A stretch of 64,000 nucleotides of DNA from Acidobacteriaceae bacterium (GCA_027307045.1 DAHUXR010000007.1:1-64000); one strand, 5' to 3'. Numbered from the stretch's first letter, positions 18,263 through 27,005 are shown. Notes: generated by a model not told the origin, from the letters alone. Translations and numbers: made by a program.

Positions 18263-18922
18263 ATGCCTGATGTTTCACGTAGAAAGTTCCTGGGCTTGAC
18301 GGCAGCCGCGCCCCTGGCGGCCATGGCTCTTGCCAAAGGCGCAGCGGCGGAGACCGCGAAAGTCTGGCCCACGGTGACCGAGGAATCCGCGCGCCGACGT
18401 CTCCAGCAACTCAATCTGCCCAATCTTCCCCTCGTCACTCATGAGGGTAAGCGGGTCTTGTTCTATGACGATCTAGTCAAGGACAAGGCCGTTTCCTTCA
18501 ATTTCTTCTTCGCCAACTGCGACGAAGTTTGCCCGTTAGTGATGGCCAACCTGGCCAGGGTGCAAAAGCTGCTGGGGAATCAGGTGGGCCGCAAGTTTTT
18601 CATGTATTCGCTGACCCTGAAACCGGAGGAGGACACGGTCGAGGTGCTCAGACACCATCGCGCAATGTATGGCGCTGGGCCGGGCTGGACCTTTCTCACG
18701 GGCAAGCCGGACGACATGGAAAAGCTGCGGAGGGCGATTGGGTTCTCGTATCCCGATCCAGCCATCGACAAGGACAAGACCCAACACATTGGGAACGTTC
18801 GCTACGGCAATGAACCACTGATGTACTGGTCCGCTTGCCCGGGGATGGCGCATCCGAACTTTATAGCAGAATCGCTGGCGTGGATGATTCATCCTGACCA
18901 AAGCCGGGTACAGGCGTCCTGA
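18263..18922 (+). CDS. SCO1/SenC-like copper/thiol protein
   Basis: A 219-residue exported thioredoxin-fold protein. It begins with a twin-arginine-like signal (SRRKFLGLTAAAPLAAMALA). The SCO motif C-x3-C is present as NCDEVCP (Cys86 and Cys90). A histidine in KTQHIGNVRYGNEPL sits where SCO proteins have their third copper ligand. Such proteins deliver copper or reduce cysteines during assembly of copper oxidases, which suits its place behind the multicopper oxidase. ATG 18263 follows GGAAGGGAGA; an earlier start at 18212 lacks this support. A second C-x-G motif (SACPGMAH) is unusual for SCO. Confidence 0.82.
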   Translation: MPDVSRRKFLGLTAAAPLAAMALAKGAAAETAKVWPTVTEESARRRLQQLNLPNLPLVTHEGKRVLFYDDLVKDKAVSFNFFFANCDEVCPLVMANLARVQKLLGNQVGRKFFMYSLTLKPEEDTVEVLRHHRAMYGAGPGWTFLTGKPDDMEKLRRAIGFSYPDPAIDKDKTQHIGNVRYGNEPLMYWSACPGMAHPNFIAESLAWMIHPDQSRVQAS

Positions 18923-19011
18923 TACTGATGTTGGATACAGACAGGGCTGTGGTTGTCAAACAGATTCTTCATTCCGGGCCGCTAACGCGCGGCCTCAGGG
19001 AGGACAAAGTT

Positions 19012-20370
19012 GTGAAAAGCCTATTGAAAGCAACGTTTCTTTGCATTTTCGTCTTCGCGGTGGCGGGGCTCATGACCGCACAAACTGGCGCGCCGATTTC
19101 GAGTTTCCCCCGGTTTAACCCTGGGCCTTGCGATTTCAGCAACCAGTTCTACAATGACAATGGCCTTGACGCAAGCGCCACTGCCGAACTGAATTCTGAA
19201 CCCGACGGACGCTTCGGGACCTTCCGGCAAACCGGGCCGCCGGCCACCGGCAGCCAAGTGAACTGGGTGGCAGACAGCACCAATTGTGCCGCGAAAGACC
19301 CCACTCGCAGGAATTTCCGCATCCTGGCCACCACTGGAGGTAACTCTGACGATGGCAACAGCCCCTTTAGCTGTGCGGATCAAGGTGGCGCTTTTGCTAC
19401 GCCTCCCTGCGCCGGCCAGCCCGGCATACCGGAGACCGTTGAGTTCATCTCCATCCTCGCGTTTATACACAACCAGAACGCCTTTATTGGATCACCGGGC
19501 GCTGTCCAACAAAGCTACTCGCGCACGGTAGGCGCCATCAACGGTGGGCTTGATGGGGTCCAGCAGAATGCCGGCGAAACCATTTCCCTCACTCCGGGTA
19601 CCGACGCAGGTGGGAATACCACAGGTCTCAACCCGCGGGGCATCAGCACGCAATATCTGGTCAGCAATTTTGAGGCTTATGCGGCGCAGAACCAGTTTCT
19701 GCCTAATGGTCAATTTGCCGCCGGCCCCTGCTCTGTGGGTATGAACGCCAACCAGGGACGCACCGTTCCAAACCCCTGCTTTCCGGTGAACGACACCTTC
19801 GTCAACGGCCACACGCTCTCGAATGTTGCCACTCCGAATCTCCGCCAGGATTGGAGATTTGCCACCAATCGCAACGCTATGGACGGCAGCGATAACAACT
19901 GCATCAGTACCGATCCCACCGTGTGCCCGAACGGCGTCCACGATAGCCCGTTCGGCTATTTCTGCGACGACCTGCTTGGCATGTGGGTCCTCACCTATTT
20001 CTGGTTCCTGCAGCCGCCGAACACCACTGATCCGGTCTGTGGCCCCATATTCCATGCGATCGGTAGTGCCAACGGCTTTAGCCCGGATGGATTCCCGGTC
20101 ATATTGACCGCTCACGAACTCAACGACGAGCTTGAGGCCAATAACTGCGGAGCGGAAGGCCAGGAAGATCCGGGAGGCACCGATGGCGGTGCGGCCTGGC
20201 TGGTTTGTCCGGCGCTTCCTGACCCACGCAACGGAGGCATAACCACCGATGCGTTCCTGGACGTGGTTCGCAATAGGAACGGCAACGCGATCGATACGTT
20301 CGTGCTCAATCAATTCAGCTGCCTGCAGAAGGGCGGGAAGTTCTGTTTTGAGTCTGCTCCGGGGCAGTAA
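19012..20370 (+). CDS. Secreted Cys-rich protein of unknown function
   Basis: From GTG 19012, after GGGAGG, the product is 452 residues with a clear signal peptide (VKSLLKATFLCIFVFAVAGL, cut near MTAQT). The mature part is rich in Asn, Asp, Gly and Pro and has about 14 cysteines, mostly scattered singles such as GPCDF, STNCAA, PPCAG, NPCFP, YFCDDL and NNCGAE, suggesting disulfide bonds. I recognise no domain and no haem motif. It is third in the oxidase-SCO unit and closed by a terminator, so a role with the oxidase (substrate binding, metal loading or surface attachment) is plausible but unproven. An ATG at 18928 would give a longer form that hides the signal peptide. Confidence 0.7.
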   Translation: MKSLLKATFLCIFVFAVAGLMTAQTGAPISSFPRFNPGPCDFSNQFYNDNGLDASATAELNSEPDGRFGTFRQTGPPATGSQVNWVADSTNCAAKDPTRRNFRILATTGGNSDDGNSPFSCADQGGAFATPPCAGQPGIPETVEFISILAFIHNQNAFIGSPGAVQQSYSRTVGAINGGLDGVQQNAGETISLTPGTDAGGNTTGLNPRGISTQYLVSNFEAYAAQNQFLPNGQFAAGPCSVGMNANQGRTVPNPCFPVNDTFVNGHTLSNVATPNLRQDWRFATNRNAMDGSDNNCISTDPTVCPNGVHDSPFGYFCDDLLGMWVLTYFWFLQPPNTTDPVCGPIFHAIGSANGFSPDGFPVILTAHELNDELEANNCGAEGQEDPGGTDGGAAWLVCPALPDPRNGGITTDAFLDVVRNRNGNAIDTFVLNQFSCLQKGGKFCFESAPGQ

Positions 20371-20398
20371 CCAGAAAAGTTGTACTCCCCGCACTTTA

Positions 20399-20433
20399 CC
20401 CCTGGCTGGCAAGCCCAGCCGGGGGTGGTTTTT
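20399..20433 (+). terminator. Rho-independent terminator after the oxidase cluster
   Basis: An 11-bp stem (CCCCTGGCTGG at 20399-20409 with CCAGCCGGGG at 20415-20424, one T-G pair) around a five-base loop is followed by GTGG and TTTTT. It closes the unit 16205-20370. Confidence 0.8.
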
Positions 20434-20455
20434 CTAATGCGTTGAATATAATGTC

Positions 20456-21820
20456 ATGGCCAAACAGGGTACCCAGATGACCAGGCCTGCGGGCAGCAAA
20501 ACCTCTCGTCGCAATTTCCTCAAATTAGCGGCCGCCGGCGCTTTCGGCCCATTCTTCCTTTTTTCACCCCACGCTTTGGCCAGCCAGAAGACTTTGAAGA
20601 TCGCCAAGTGGGCGCACTTTCTCCCCGAGTTTGACGAATGGTTTGTAAACGTGATGGCCTCGGACTGGGGCAAACAGAACAACACCAAAGTAACTGTTGA
20701 CCTCATTCCGGTGGAGGAGATTCGCGACCGCGCATTCGCCGAGGTCAAAGCCGGAAAAGGGCATGACATATTTATCTTTCCCTGGCCCCCAGCCGAATAC
20801 CACCAGCACGTGATCGATCATGGTGGCATCTACCAGATGCTCGCTTCCAAATACGGGGCCATCCAGCAGCTCGCGTTCCGGTCCACCCTACATCCCAAAA
20901 CAAGGAAATACTTCGCCTTCGCCGATTTTTGGATACCCGCCCCGGTACATTTCTTTCAGGACTATTGGGCTCAGGTTGGTATGCCCCTTGGGCCGAGCCA
21001 TTATGTCGGCCTGTTTAACGGCAGCAAGCAGCTGCGCGACAAGCTGGGCATCCCCTGCGGCCTCGCGTTCAGCCCAACCCTGGAGGGTAATGTAACGCTG
21101 CATACCATCCTTTACTCCCACCGCGCGTGGATTTTGGATGCGTCTGGAAACGTAATCTTTAACAAAAATGCTTATGCGGTGCAGACCCTCAAGTACATTC
21201 AGCTTCTCTATAAGGAATCGGGCACGCCGGAGCAGCTCACCTGGGGGAGCGGCGGCAGTGTGCGCGCCATGCTGGGACACAAGACTTCCGCCGCCATCAA
21301 TGCCATCAGCCTGCTGCGCGCGGCCGAGAAACAGGGCCCGGACCTGGCCAGGAAGATTTCGCTTCAGCCGCCCCTGATGGGCGCGGGCGGAATGGGAGTC
21401 ACCGGGTTGCCTCATGCCACCAATTGCTCGGCGGTGTGGAACTTTACGCAGGACCAGGCTGGAGCCAGTAAATTCCTGGCCGACATGGTGGACACTTCAC
21501 GCGCCGGCTATGAGAAAAGCCTGGGCTGCAATTTTCCCATTTATCCAAAAACGCTCCCGGATTTAGTCGTTCGCCTGCAGAAAGATCCCCAGGCTGATCC
21601 CCCTGACAAGTACATGGCCCTCAAAGATGCGCTGCACTGGACACCGAACCTTGGCGTGCCCGGATTTGCGACGCCGGCCTACATGGAGATTTTTAACGGT
21701 TCGGTGGTCCCTAGAATGGTGGCGAAGGTCTTGAAAGGCGAGCATAGCGCGGAAGAAGCCGCTGCCGCGGGCGCGGCTGAAATGCAGCGCATCGCGGATA
21801 AATGGAAACAAGTCGTTTGA
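20456..21820 (+). CDS. Tat-exported extracellular solute-binding protein (family 1), orphan
   Basis: A 454-residue protein with a twin-arginine signal (TSRRNFLKLAAAGAF) and the body of a family 1 (maltose/oligosaccharide type) ABC binding protein: KIAKWAHFLPEFDEWFVNVM, GHDIFIFPWPPAEYH and a long C-terminal helical lobe. No permease or ATPase gene is near, so it either feeds a remote transporter or has become a periplasmic binding or redox-partner protein. The start is uncertain: TATAAT at 20447-20452 lies only four bases before ATG 20456, so the transcript may begin near 20459 and use ATG 20477 (behind AGGG), which still keeps the Tat motif. Confidence 0.82.
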   Translation: MAKQGTQMTRPAGSKTSRRNFLKLAAAGAFGPFFLFSPHALASQKTLKIAKWAHFLPEFDEWFVNVMASDWGKQNNTKVTVDLIPVEEIRDRAFAEVKAGKGHDIFIFPWPPAEYHQHVIDHGGIYQMLASKYGAIQQLAFRSTLHPKTRKYFAFADFWIPAPVHFFQDYWAQVGMPLGPSHYVGLFNGSKQLRDKLGIPCGLAFSPTLEGNVTLHTILYSHRAWILDASGNVIFNKNAYAVQTLKYIQLLYKESGTPEQLTWGSGGSVRAMLGHKTSAAINAISLLRAAEKQGPDLARKISLQPPLMGAGGMGVTGLPHATNCSAVWNFTQDQAGASKFLADMVDTSRAGYEKSLGCNFPIYPKTLPDLVVRLQKDPQADPPDKYMALKDALHWTPNLGVPGFATPAYMEIFNGSVVPRMVAKVLKGEHSAEEAAAAGAAEMQRIADKWKQVV

Positions 21821-21899
21821 TACATCGAAGGAAGTTGATGCTGAAGGACGCCAACGAAATCAGCCCGCACGAGAATTGAGAATATTGGGAGGCACGTTT

Positions 21900-22472
21900 A
21901 TGCGCAGGCAGAAGATTACGTCCATATTTTTGATAATGGCCTTTGTCACATCCGTCTTTGCCCTGCCGACGGTGACTGTACTTCGCAAATCACCTGAGTT
22001 CGCCATTGCTGATTCCTCGGGCAGGACCACGCAGCTTTCCAGTTTCAAAGGCAAAGTGGTGGTCATGGAATTTCTTTTCGTCAAATCCCAGCACTGCATG
22101 CGCGTTGCCGCGACGCTAAACAAGCTGAACGCTGAACTGGGGCCGAGGGGCTTCCAGCCGGTGGGCATCGTCTTTGATCCGCCGAATACAGCGGAGACTG
22201 GCGAGCAGCTTCTGCCGGTGGTAGTGAATTCCCTGAAGCTTACTTATCCTCTGGGATATGCGTCGAAGAATGACGTGGACAATTATCTGGGCCGCAACGG
22301 AAACGAAGTTCTGAACATCCCGCAGGTTGTGGTCATTGATCGCGCTGGGATGATTCGCGCCACCAGCGGCGGGCGTGGCGGCGATCCGGCTTTGGAAGAC
22401 GAGAACTCCTTGCGCACCCTGATCAACGGCTTGCTGAATGAAGGGGGCTCCACCGGCGCCAAAAAGAAATAG
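21900..22472 (+). CDS. Exported redoxin (AhpC/TSA-thioredoxin fold)
   Basis: The 190-residue product starts at ATG 21900 behind GGGAGG and has a signal peptide (RRQKITSIFLIMAFVTSVFA). The body is redoxin-like: SPEFAIADSSGRTTQLSSFK, GKVVVMEFLFVKSQHC, GFQPVGIVFDPPNT, IPQVVVIDRAGMI. Where TlpA/ResA proteins have C-x2-C, this one has S-Q-H-C, so it has a single active cysteine and cannot act as an ordinary disulfide reductase. It may be a one-Cys peroxidase or a bacterioferritin-comigratory-like protein placed outside the membrane. It follows the solute-binding protein by 79 bases. Confidence 0.75.
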   Translation: MRRQKITSIFLIMAFVTSVFALPTVTVLRKSPEFAIADSSGRTTQLSSFKGKVVVMEFLFVKSQHCMRVAATLNKLNAELGPRGFQPVGIVFDPPNTAETGEQLLPVVVNSLKLTYPLGYASKNDVDNYLGRNGNEVLNIPQVVVIDRAGMIRATSGGRGGDPALEDENSLRTLINGLLNEGGSTGAKKK

Positions 22473-22789
22473 ACTCCGCTTCCATAACCGCCAAGCCTCA
22501 TTGAACCCGTCCGTACAAACACCCATAAATCGGGCCAGAGCCGGGAACCTTCCTGCCTGTATGAAAGACAGCGAATTCGGAAAGCCTCATTATTTTCTGC
22601 ATTCCAGCCCTCTTCGACCCTTAACGCGAAGGTGCCGGGGTCCTCAACTGCAAGCGTGATCTACATCACACGCGCGATTCCCGCTTTTACGTAATATTGC
22701 GTCACGGTCGCAGGTATCACAGCGCGGATGTGATCGGCGGAGATGTTAATTCCGGTTTTGATGGTACTTAAATTGAGCAAGGAGCTTCC
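22473..22789. other. Promoter region of the cytochrome cluster
   Basis: About 317 bases with no gene on either strand. The palindrome at 22656-22669 is the main element. A Shine-Dalgarno site AAGGAG precedes the next gene. Confidence 0.55.
22656..22669. promoter_or_regulatory. FNR/CRP-type palindrome GTGAT-N4-ATCAC
   Basis: A perfect inverted repeat with the same arms and spacing as the one at 3602-3615, about 120 bases before the haem protein gene at 22790. An FNR/CRP-family regulator responding to oxygen, nitric oxide or redox state would fit the respiratory genes that follow; this is inferred. Confidence 0.5.
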
Positions 22790-24400
22790 ATGAGGACGAA
22801 ATCCATCAGTACTCGATATCGGTTAGGGTGCATCTGCTTGCTGTTTTTTCTCGCGTTTCCGGCCGTGAGCCATGCGATCCCCGCTTTTGCTCGCCAATAC
22901 CAGACTTCATGCGCGACATGCCATTCTGATTTTCCTAAACTGAATGACTTCGGCAAGGCATTCAAAGACGCCGGTTTTAAGTTCCCGACCGATGATGAAG
23001 GCTTTTTAAAGGTTCCTCCGGTCCTGCTGGGCGCGCCGGCCCAAAAAGAGCTTTTTCCCAAAGCAATTTGGCCGGGCACGATCCCTGGCTTGCCTCCGAT
23101 AGGGCTGCGGATGAACACATTCTTCCAGAAGACCAGCGGCAATCGTGGAAAGTTTGACGCGCTTGTTCCTCCCGGCACGGTTGCACCATTTATTCCGAAG
23201 ACGGATTTCAGTTCCGGACTGTTCAGCATTTTTACCGCCGGTAACTTTGGCAGCGATATCGCGTTCTGGGTGGATTCTGACATGAACGTCGGTGGCGACA
23301 ATACAGCCGGCGGACTGGGCGATGGCTACCTGAAATTCGTGAACATCGGCCGCCTGCTTAAGATGAAAAAGGACTCGCTCAGCTTGCGTGTGGGACGATT
23401 CGAACTCGATCTTCCTTTCAGCCAGGCTCGCAACATCAATATCAGCGGTTATGACATCTTTGATCAGGCCAACATCGGCAACCAAAACCCGGCATTCGCG
23501 CAGAAAAACGTCAATAACCAGCTAACGATGGCTGATGCGATGAATGGAATCGAGTTCAGTGGAGGCCACCAATACGGCGGCTACCACTACTCCATCGCTT
23601 TTATCGATCAGAACACCAGCGGCCTCAACCAGGCGTCCAACAACAGTGACTTTGTACCGTCGCCTGCCGGATTCGCGTCTGATTCCAACTTCAAAGATAT
23701 TTACGCTCGCGTTTCCTATCGCTTCAATCTGGAGCACGATCCGGCCAGCCGCAATGCCATACAAGCAGCAGGATCATCAGGCCCGCGCGACCACACATAC
23801 ATAAACCTGGGTAGCTATTACTTTTACGGCCGCTCGGTGCAGCGCTTCAGCGGGGAAACCTTGCTCGGTGATCCTGCGGTCTTGACTGCCAGAGAACCGT
23901 TTTACCGCGCAGGCGGCGATTTCAGCTTTAACTATCGCGCACTCAACGTTTACGGGCTCTTCATGTACGGACATGACGTGAATCAGCTACCCATCGATGC
24001 CACGGGCACTCTGGTTCCATTGCCACTTGATCCCGCTACACCGACCGTAACTGGGTTCGTTCACGGACGTCCGGCAAGTTTTACTGGTGGCTTTGTACAG
24101 GCTGATTACCTGATTCATCCCTGGCTGATGGCCATCATGCGATGGGACGCCGTCAACTCCGGAGAAGACCAACTCAACAGTCTAGCCGGCGCCGCGCCGC
24201 TTACTTTCCACACCACACGCAATCGCATCACGCCGGGAATACAGTTCCTGATTCACGCCAACATCAAAGCTTCATTTGAATATCAGTTCCGCCCGCAACA
24301 GAGTGTAACCATTATCACTAACCCCATTACCGGGTTGCCAACGTCAATTGAGCCGTTCCGTACGAACGCGGCCGTGGTGGCGCTGGAATGGGTGTACTAA
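22790..24400 (+). CDS. Haem-binding outer-membrane-like protein (cytochrome-porin type)
   Basis: A 536-residue exported protein. Signal peptide residues 1-29 end at SHA. Directly after it lies one c-type haem site, SCATCH (Cys41, Cys44, His45), in AFARQYQTSCATCHSDFPKLNDFGKAF. The remaining 480 residues alternate short polar and hydrophobic stretches and end in VVALEWVY, with a terminal aromatic, as in outer-membrane beta-barrels. Proteins of this shape occur with multihaem cytochromes in Acidobacteriota and may pass electrons across the outer membrane. It starts at ATG 22790 behind AAGGAG and is followed by a cupredoxin gene. Confidence 0.72.
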   Translation: MRTKSISTRYRLGCICLLFFLAFPAVSHAIPAFARQYQTSCATCHSDFPKLNDFGKAFKDAGFKFPTDDEGFLKVPPVLLGAPAQKELFPKAIWPGTIPGLPPIGLRMNTFFQKTSGNRGKFDALVPPGTVAPFIPKTDFSSGLFSIFTAGNFGSDIAFWVDSDMNVGGDNTAGGLGDGYLKFVNIGRLLKMKKDSLSLRVGRFELDLPFSQARNINISGYDIFDQANIGNQNPAFAQKNVNNQLTMADAMNGIEFSGGHQYGGYHYSIAFIDQNTSGLNQASNNSDFVPSPAGFASDSNFKDIYARVSYRFNLEHDPASRNAIQAAGSSGPRDHTYINLGSYYFYGRSVQRFSGETLLGDPAVLTAREPFYRAGGDFSFNYRALNVYGLFMYGHDVNQLPIDATGTLVPLPLDPATPTVTGFVHGRPASFTGGFVQADYLIHPWLMAIMRWDAVNSGEDQLNSLAGAAPLTFHTTRNRITPGIQFLIHANIKASFEYQFRPQQSVTIITNPITGLPTSIEPFRTNAAVVALEWVY

Positions 24401-24423
24401 ATACCTTTGGAGAGGATGCAATT

Positions 24424-24996
24424 ATGAAAACAAAATACTTAGTGTTAGTCTCAGTTCTCGCCCTGCTAGCCGCACAGATGTCCTTTGCCGGTAGCCTCAA
24501 AGGCAAGGTCGCCCCTGGAAAATCGGTGGTTTATTTGGAATCGACTGCTCCGGTGCCAGTCACCACAGACAAGCCAGTCACCATGGACCAAAAGGGCCTA
24601 AGCTTCCAGCCCCATGTGATGGTGATTCAGTTGGGAACCACCGTGGAATTCCTGAACAGTGACAAGGTTCAGCACAATGTTTTCTGGCCGTCGATTTCCG
24701 GCGACAAGAAGAAGACCCACAACATGGGAACATGGCCGCAGGGACAAAAGAAGGCATTTAAGTTCAACGATCCCGGCGTGGTAACGTTGCTTTGCAATGT
24801 TCACCCTGAAATGGCCGGCTACATTATCGTCTCCCCAACTCCCTACTTTGCCGAGACCGATGCAAATGGCGCTTATACCATAGCCAACGTTCCTGACGGT
24901 CAGTACACTGTCAACGCATGGCATGAAGGCAAAAAACTTCAGTCCAAGAAAATAACCGTAACCGGCGATACTTCAGCCGACTTCACACTGCAGTAA
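24424..24996 (+). CDS. Exported cupredoxin (plastocyanin-like) with carboxypeptidase-regulatory-like end
   Basis: The 190-residue protein starts at ATG 24424 (after GGAGAGG) with a signal peptide ending at SFA. A type 1 copper site is complete: His84 in QHNVFWPS and Cys124, His127, Met130 in LLCNVHPEM. The C-terminal 50 residues (ETDANGAYTIANVPDGQYTV) resemble a carboxypeptidase-regulatory-like beta fold. Such small blue copper proteins shuttle electrons in the periplasm. Its place between the haem barrel and the Rieske/cytochrome b operon suggests that it links them. Confidence 0.82.
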   Translation: MKTKYLVLVSVLALLAAQMSFAGSLKGKVAPGKSVVYLESTAPVPVTTDKPVTMDQKGLSFQPHVMVIQLGTTVEFLNSDKVQHNVFWPSISGDKKKTHNMGTWPQGQKKAFKFNDPGVVTLLCNVHPEMAGYIIVSPTPYFAETDANGAYTIANVPDGQYTVNAWHEGKKLQSKKITVTGDTSADFTLQ

Positions 24997-25005
24997 GAGA
25001 CGTAA

Positions 25006-25029
25006 GCGGGACAGCCCCGGCTGTCCCGC
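25006..25029 (+). other. Perfect 10-bp intercistronic hairpin
   Basis: GCGGGACAGC (25006-25015) and GCTGTCCCGC (25020-25029) form a perfect stem with loop CCCG. No T-tract follows, so it is probably an RNA-stability or partial-termination element between the cupredoxin and the flavoprotein operon rather than a full terminator. Confidence 0.6.
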
Positions 25030-25055
25030 CAATACCCAGGGGGGAAAGAGACGTC

Positions 25056-27005
25056 ATGCAGAAGCGTTTTGAAAACAAAACTGTGGATCGGGACTGGCTG
25101 AACACTAACTTCCCATGCATGATGGCTTGCCCTGCTCACACCAACGCAGGGCGATATGTGGCTCTGATTGCGGAAGGCAGGTTTGAAGAGGCCTACCGCT
25201 TCGCGCGCGATCCCAATCCCCTGGCCAGCATATGCGGACGCGTCTGCGCTCATCCTTGCGAGAGCGCCTGCCGCCGCGGTGAAATCGACAAACCCATTCA
25301 GATCCGCGCCCTCAAGCGTTTTCTTACTGAGCGTCACGGCCCCGAATCTAAACACTTCAAGCCTTCACCGGTTGAAAAACAGCCGGCTCTGCCATTCAAG
25401 ATTGCCATCATTGGCGCGGGCCCGGTCGGCCTCTCTGCGGCGCATGATCTTGCTTTGATGGGATATCCCGTCACTATCTTTGAGGCCGCAGCCGTCCCAG
25501 GAGGCATGCTCTATCTGGGAATTCCTGAATATCGCCTTCCGCGCGATGTCGTGGAAGCGCAGGTCAGAGAGATTCTGGAAACCGGCGATGTCACGCTTAA
25601 ATTGAACCAGCGCGCCGGCAAGGATTTTTCTGTGGAAGACCTCCGCGCGCAGGGCTTTGATGCCGTGCTGATCGCTGTGGGCGCGCATCGTAGCCGCGAT
25701 CTTTCCATTCCCGGAGTCGATCTGGATGGCGTCTATAAAGGCATTGATTTTCTTCTGAACGTGAATCTGGGATACAAGTTCACCATCGGCAAAAAAGTAG
25801 TTGTGATCGGCGGCGGCAATGTCGCCATGGACGTAGCACGCTCCGCGGCCCGCGAAGTCGTGCGGCAGCATGAAATCCCGACTGAAGAATGGTCCAAAAA
25901 CATCAGCGCCGTTGCCTCGCACGAAATGGTAGATATTTCCCTTTCCGCGCTGCGCATGGGCGCCAGCGAGGTGCACATTGTCTGCATCGAACGCCGCGAC
26001 GAAATCCCCGCAGCGCTGGAAGAAGTGGAAGAAGCTGAAACCGAAGGCGTGATCATCCATGCCGGGTTCGGGCCGAACAAGGTGATCGGCAAAAATGGCC
26101 GCGTCACGGCGCTTGAAACCCTCCGCACCAGCCGCGTGTTTGACGAGAACGGAAGATTCAGTCCTCAGTTTGCGGCCGGAAGCGAATCACTTGTGGAATG
26201 TGACACGGTGATCATGGCCATCGGCCAGACTCCCAACCTGGATTTTCTCGGCAAGGATAGCAACATTGAAGTGTCGTCCCGCGGACTGATTTCCGTGGAT
26301 CGCAGCAACCTTATGACGTCAGTCCCCGGCATCTTTGCCGGAGGCGATTGCGTTTTTGGCCCGCGCCTGATCATTGATAGCGTGGCGGACGGCAAGCGTG
26401 CTGCCGTGGGTATTGACGAATTTCTGCGTGGACAGAAACATGCCGATCCCATTCTTGAAGTTGAAGTCTTTGACATGCATCAAATGATCACCAACTACAT
26501 GGAGATCGCGCGTAAGTCTGTTCCCATGCTGCCGCTGGAACGGCGCACCGGCGTGACTGAAGTGGAAATAGGCTTCGACGAACAGACAGCCATTGAAGAG
26601 GCCCAACGCTGCCTGCACTGCTGGATCAATACCGTGTTCGAAGGCACCGAGGTCGATGGCAGCGAGTGCGTGCTTTGCGGCGGCTGTGTGGACGTTTGCC
26701 CTGAGCAGTGCCTAGAGCTTGTTCCGCTGGAGAACTTTGAGTTTCCGGAGCCAGTGCTTGCGCACCTGGAACAGAACGAGAGTGCATACGAGGTCGAGTT
26801 GCGCGGACTAAGGCCGCAGGAACTGGCAATGGGCACGCTGACCGGTGCGGTGATGGTGAAGGACGAGACGCGCTGCATCCGTTGCGGGCTGTGCGCCATG
26901 CGTTGTCCTGTAAAAGAAATCACGATGGAGGCGTTCCATTTCAGGTCGTCCGAAAACACCGGACTGATCCCCATCCAGTCATTCGATTTGAGGAGCAGCA
27001 AATGA
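25056..27005 (+). CDS. NAD(P)H-dependent flavin/FeS oxidoreductase, GltD/NfnB-like with ferredoxin domain
   Basis: A 649-residue cytoplasmic-type enzyme with three parts. The N-terminus is a GltD FeS domain (FPCMMACPAHTNAGRYV, CGRVCAHPCESACRRGEID). The middle is the FAD/NAD(P) Rossmann pair (IAIIGAGPVGLSAAHDLALM; VVVIGGGNVAMDVARSAA; FAGGDCVFGPRLI). The C-terminus holds two [4Fe-4S] ferredoxin motifs (CVLCGGCVDVCP and CIRCGLCAMRCP). It resembles glutamate synthase small subunits and NfnB/SudB electron-transfer subunits, but no glutamate synthase large subunit is near. Its stop overlaps the Rieske start as ATGA, so it belongs to the cytochrome b complex operon and probably exchanges electrons between NAD(P)H or ferredoxin and that complex. 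Confidence 0.88.
   Translation: MQKRFENKTVDRDWLNTNFPCMMACPAHTNAGRYVALIAEGRFEEAYRFARDPNPLASICGRVCAHPCESACRRGEIDKPIQIRALKRFLTERHGPESKHFKPSPVEKQPALPFKIAIIGAGPVGLSAAHDLALMGYPVTIFEAAAVPGGMLYLGIPEYRLPRDVVEAQVREILETGDVTLKLNQRAGKDFSVEDLRAQGFDAVLIAVGAHRSRDLSIPGVDLDGVYKGIDFLLNVNLGYKFTIGKKVVVIGGGNVAMDVARSAAREVVRQHEIPTEEWSKNISAVASHEMVDISLSALRMGASEVHIVCIERRDEIPAALEEVEEAETEGVIIHAGFGPNKVIGKNGRVTALETLRTSRVFDENGRFSPQFAAGSESLVECDTVIMAIGQTPNLDFLGKDSNIEVSSRGLISVDRSNLMTSVPGIFAGGDCVFGPRLIIDSVADGKRAAVGIDEFLRGQKHADPILEVEVFDMHQMITNYMEIARKSVPMLPLERRTGVTEVEIGFDEQTAIEEAQRCLHCWINTVFEGTEVDGSECVLCGGCVDVCPEQCLELVPLENFEFPEPVLAHLEQNESAYEVELRGLRPQELAMGTLTGAVMVKDETRCIRCGLCAMRCPVKEITMEAFHFRSSENTGLIPIQSFDLRSSK

Noticed and set aside
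25056-27005. Glutamate synthase small subunit
   Set aside because: The N-terminal and Rossmann parts fit, but the extra two-cluster ferredoxin domain, the missing large subunit and the overlap with the Rieske gene speak for another partner.
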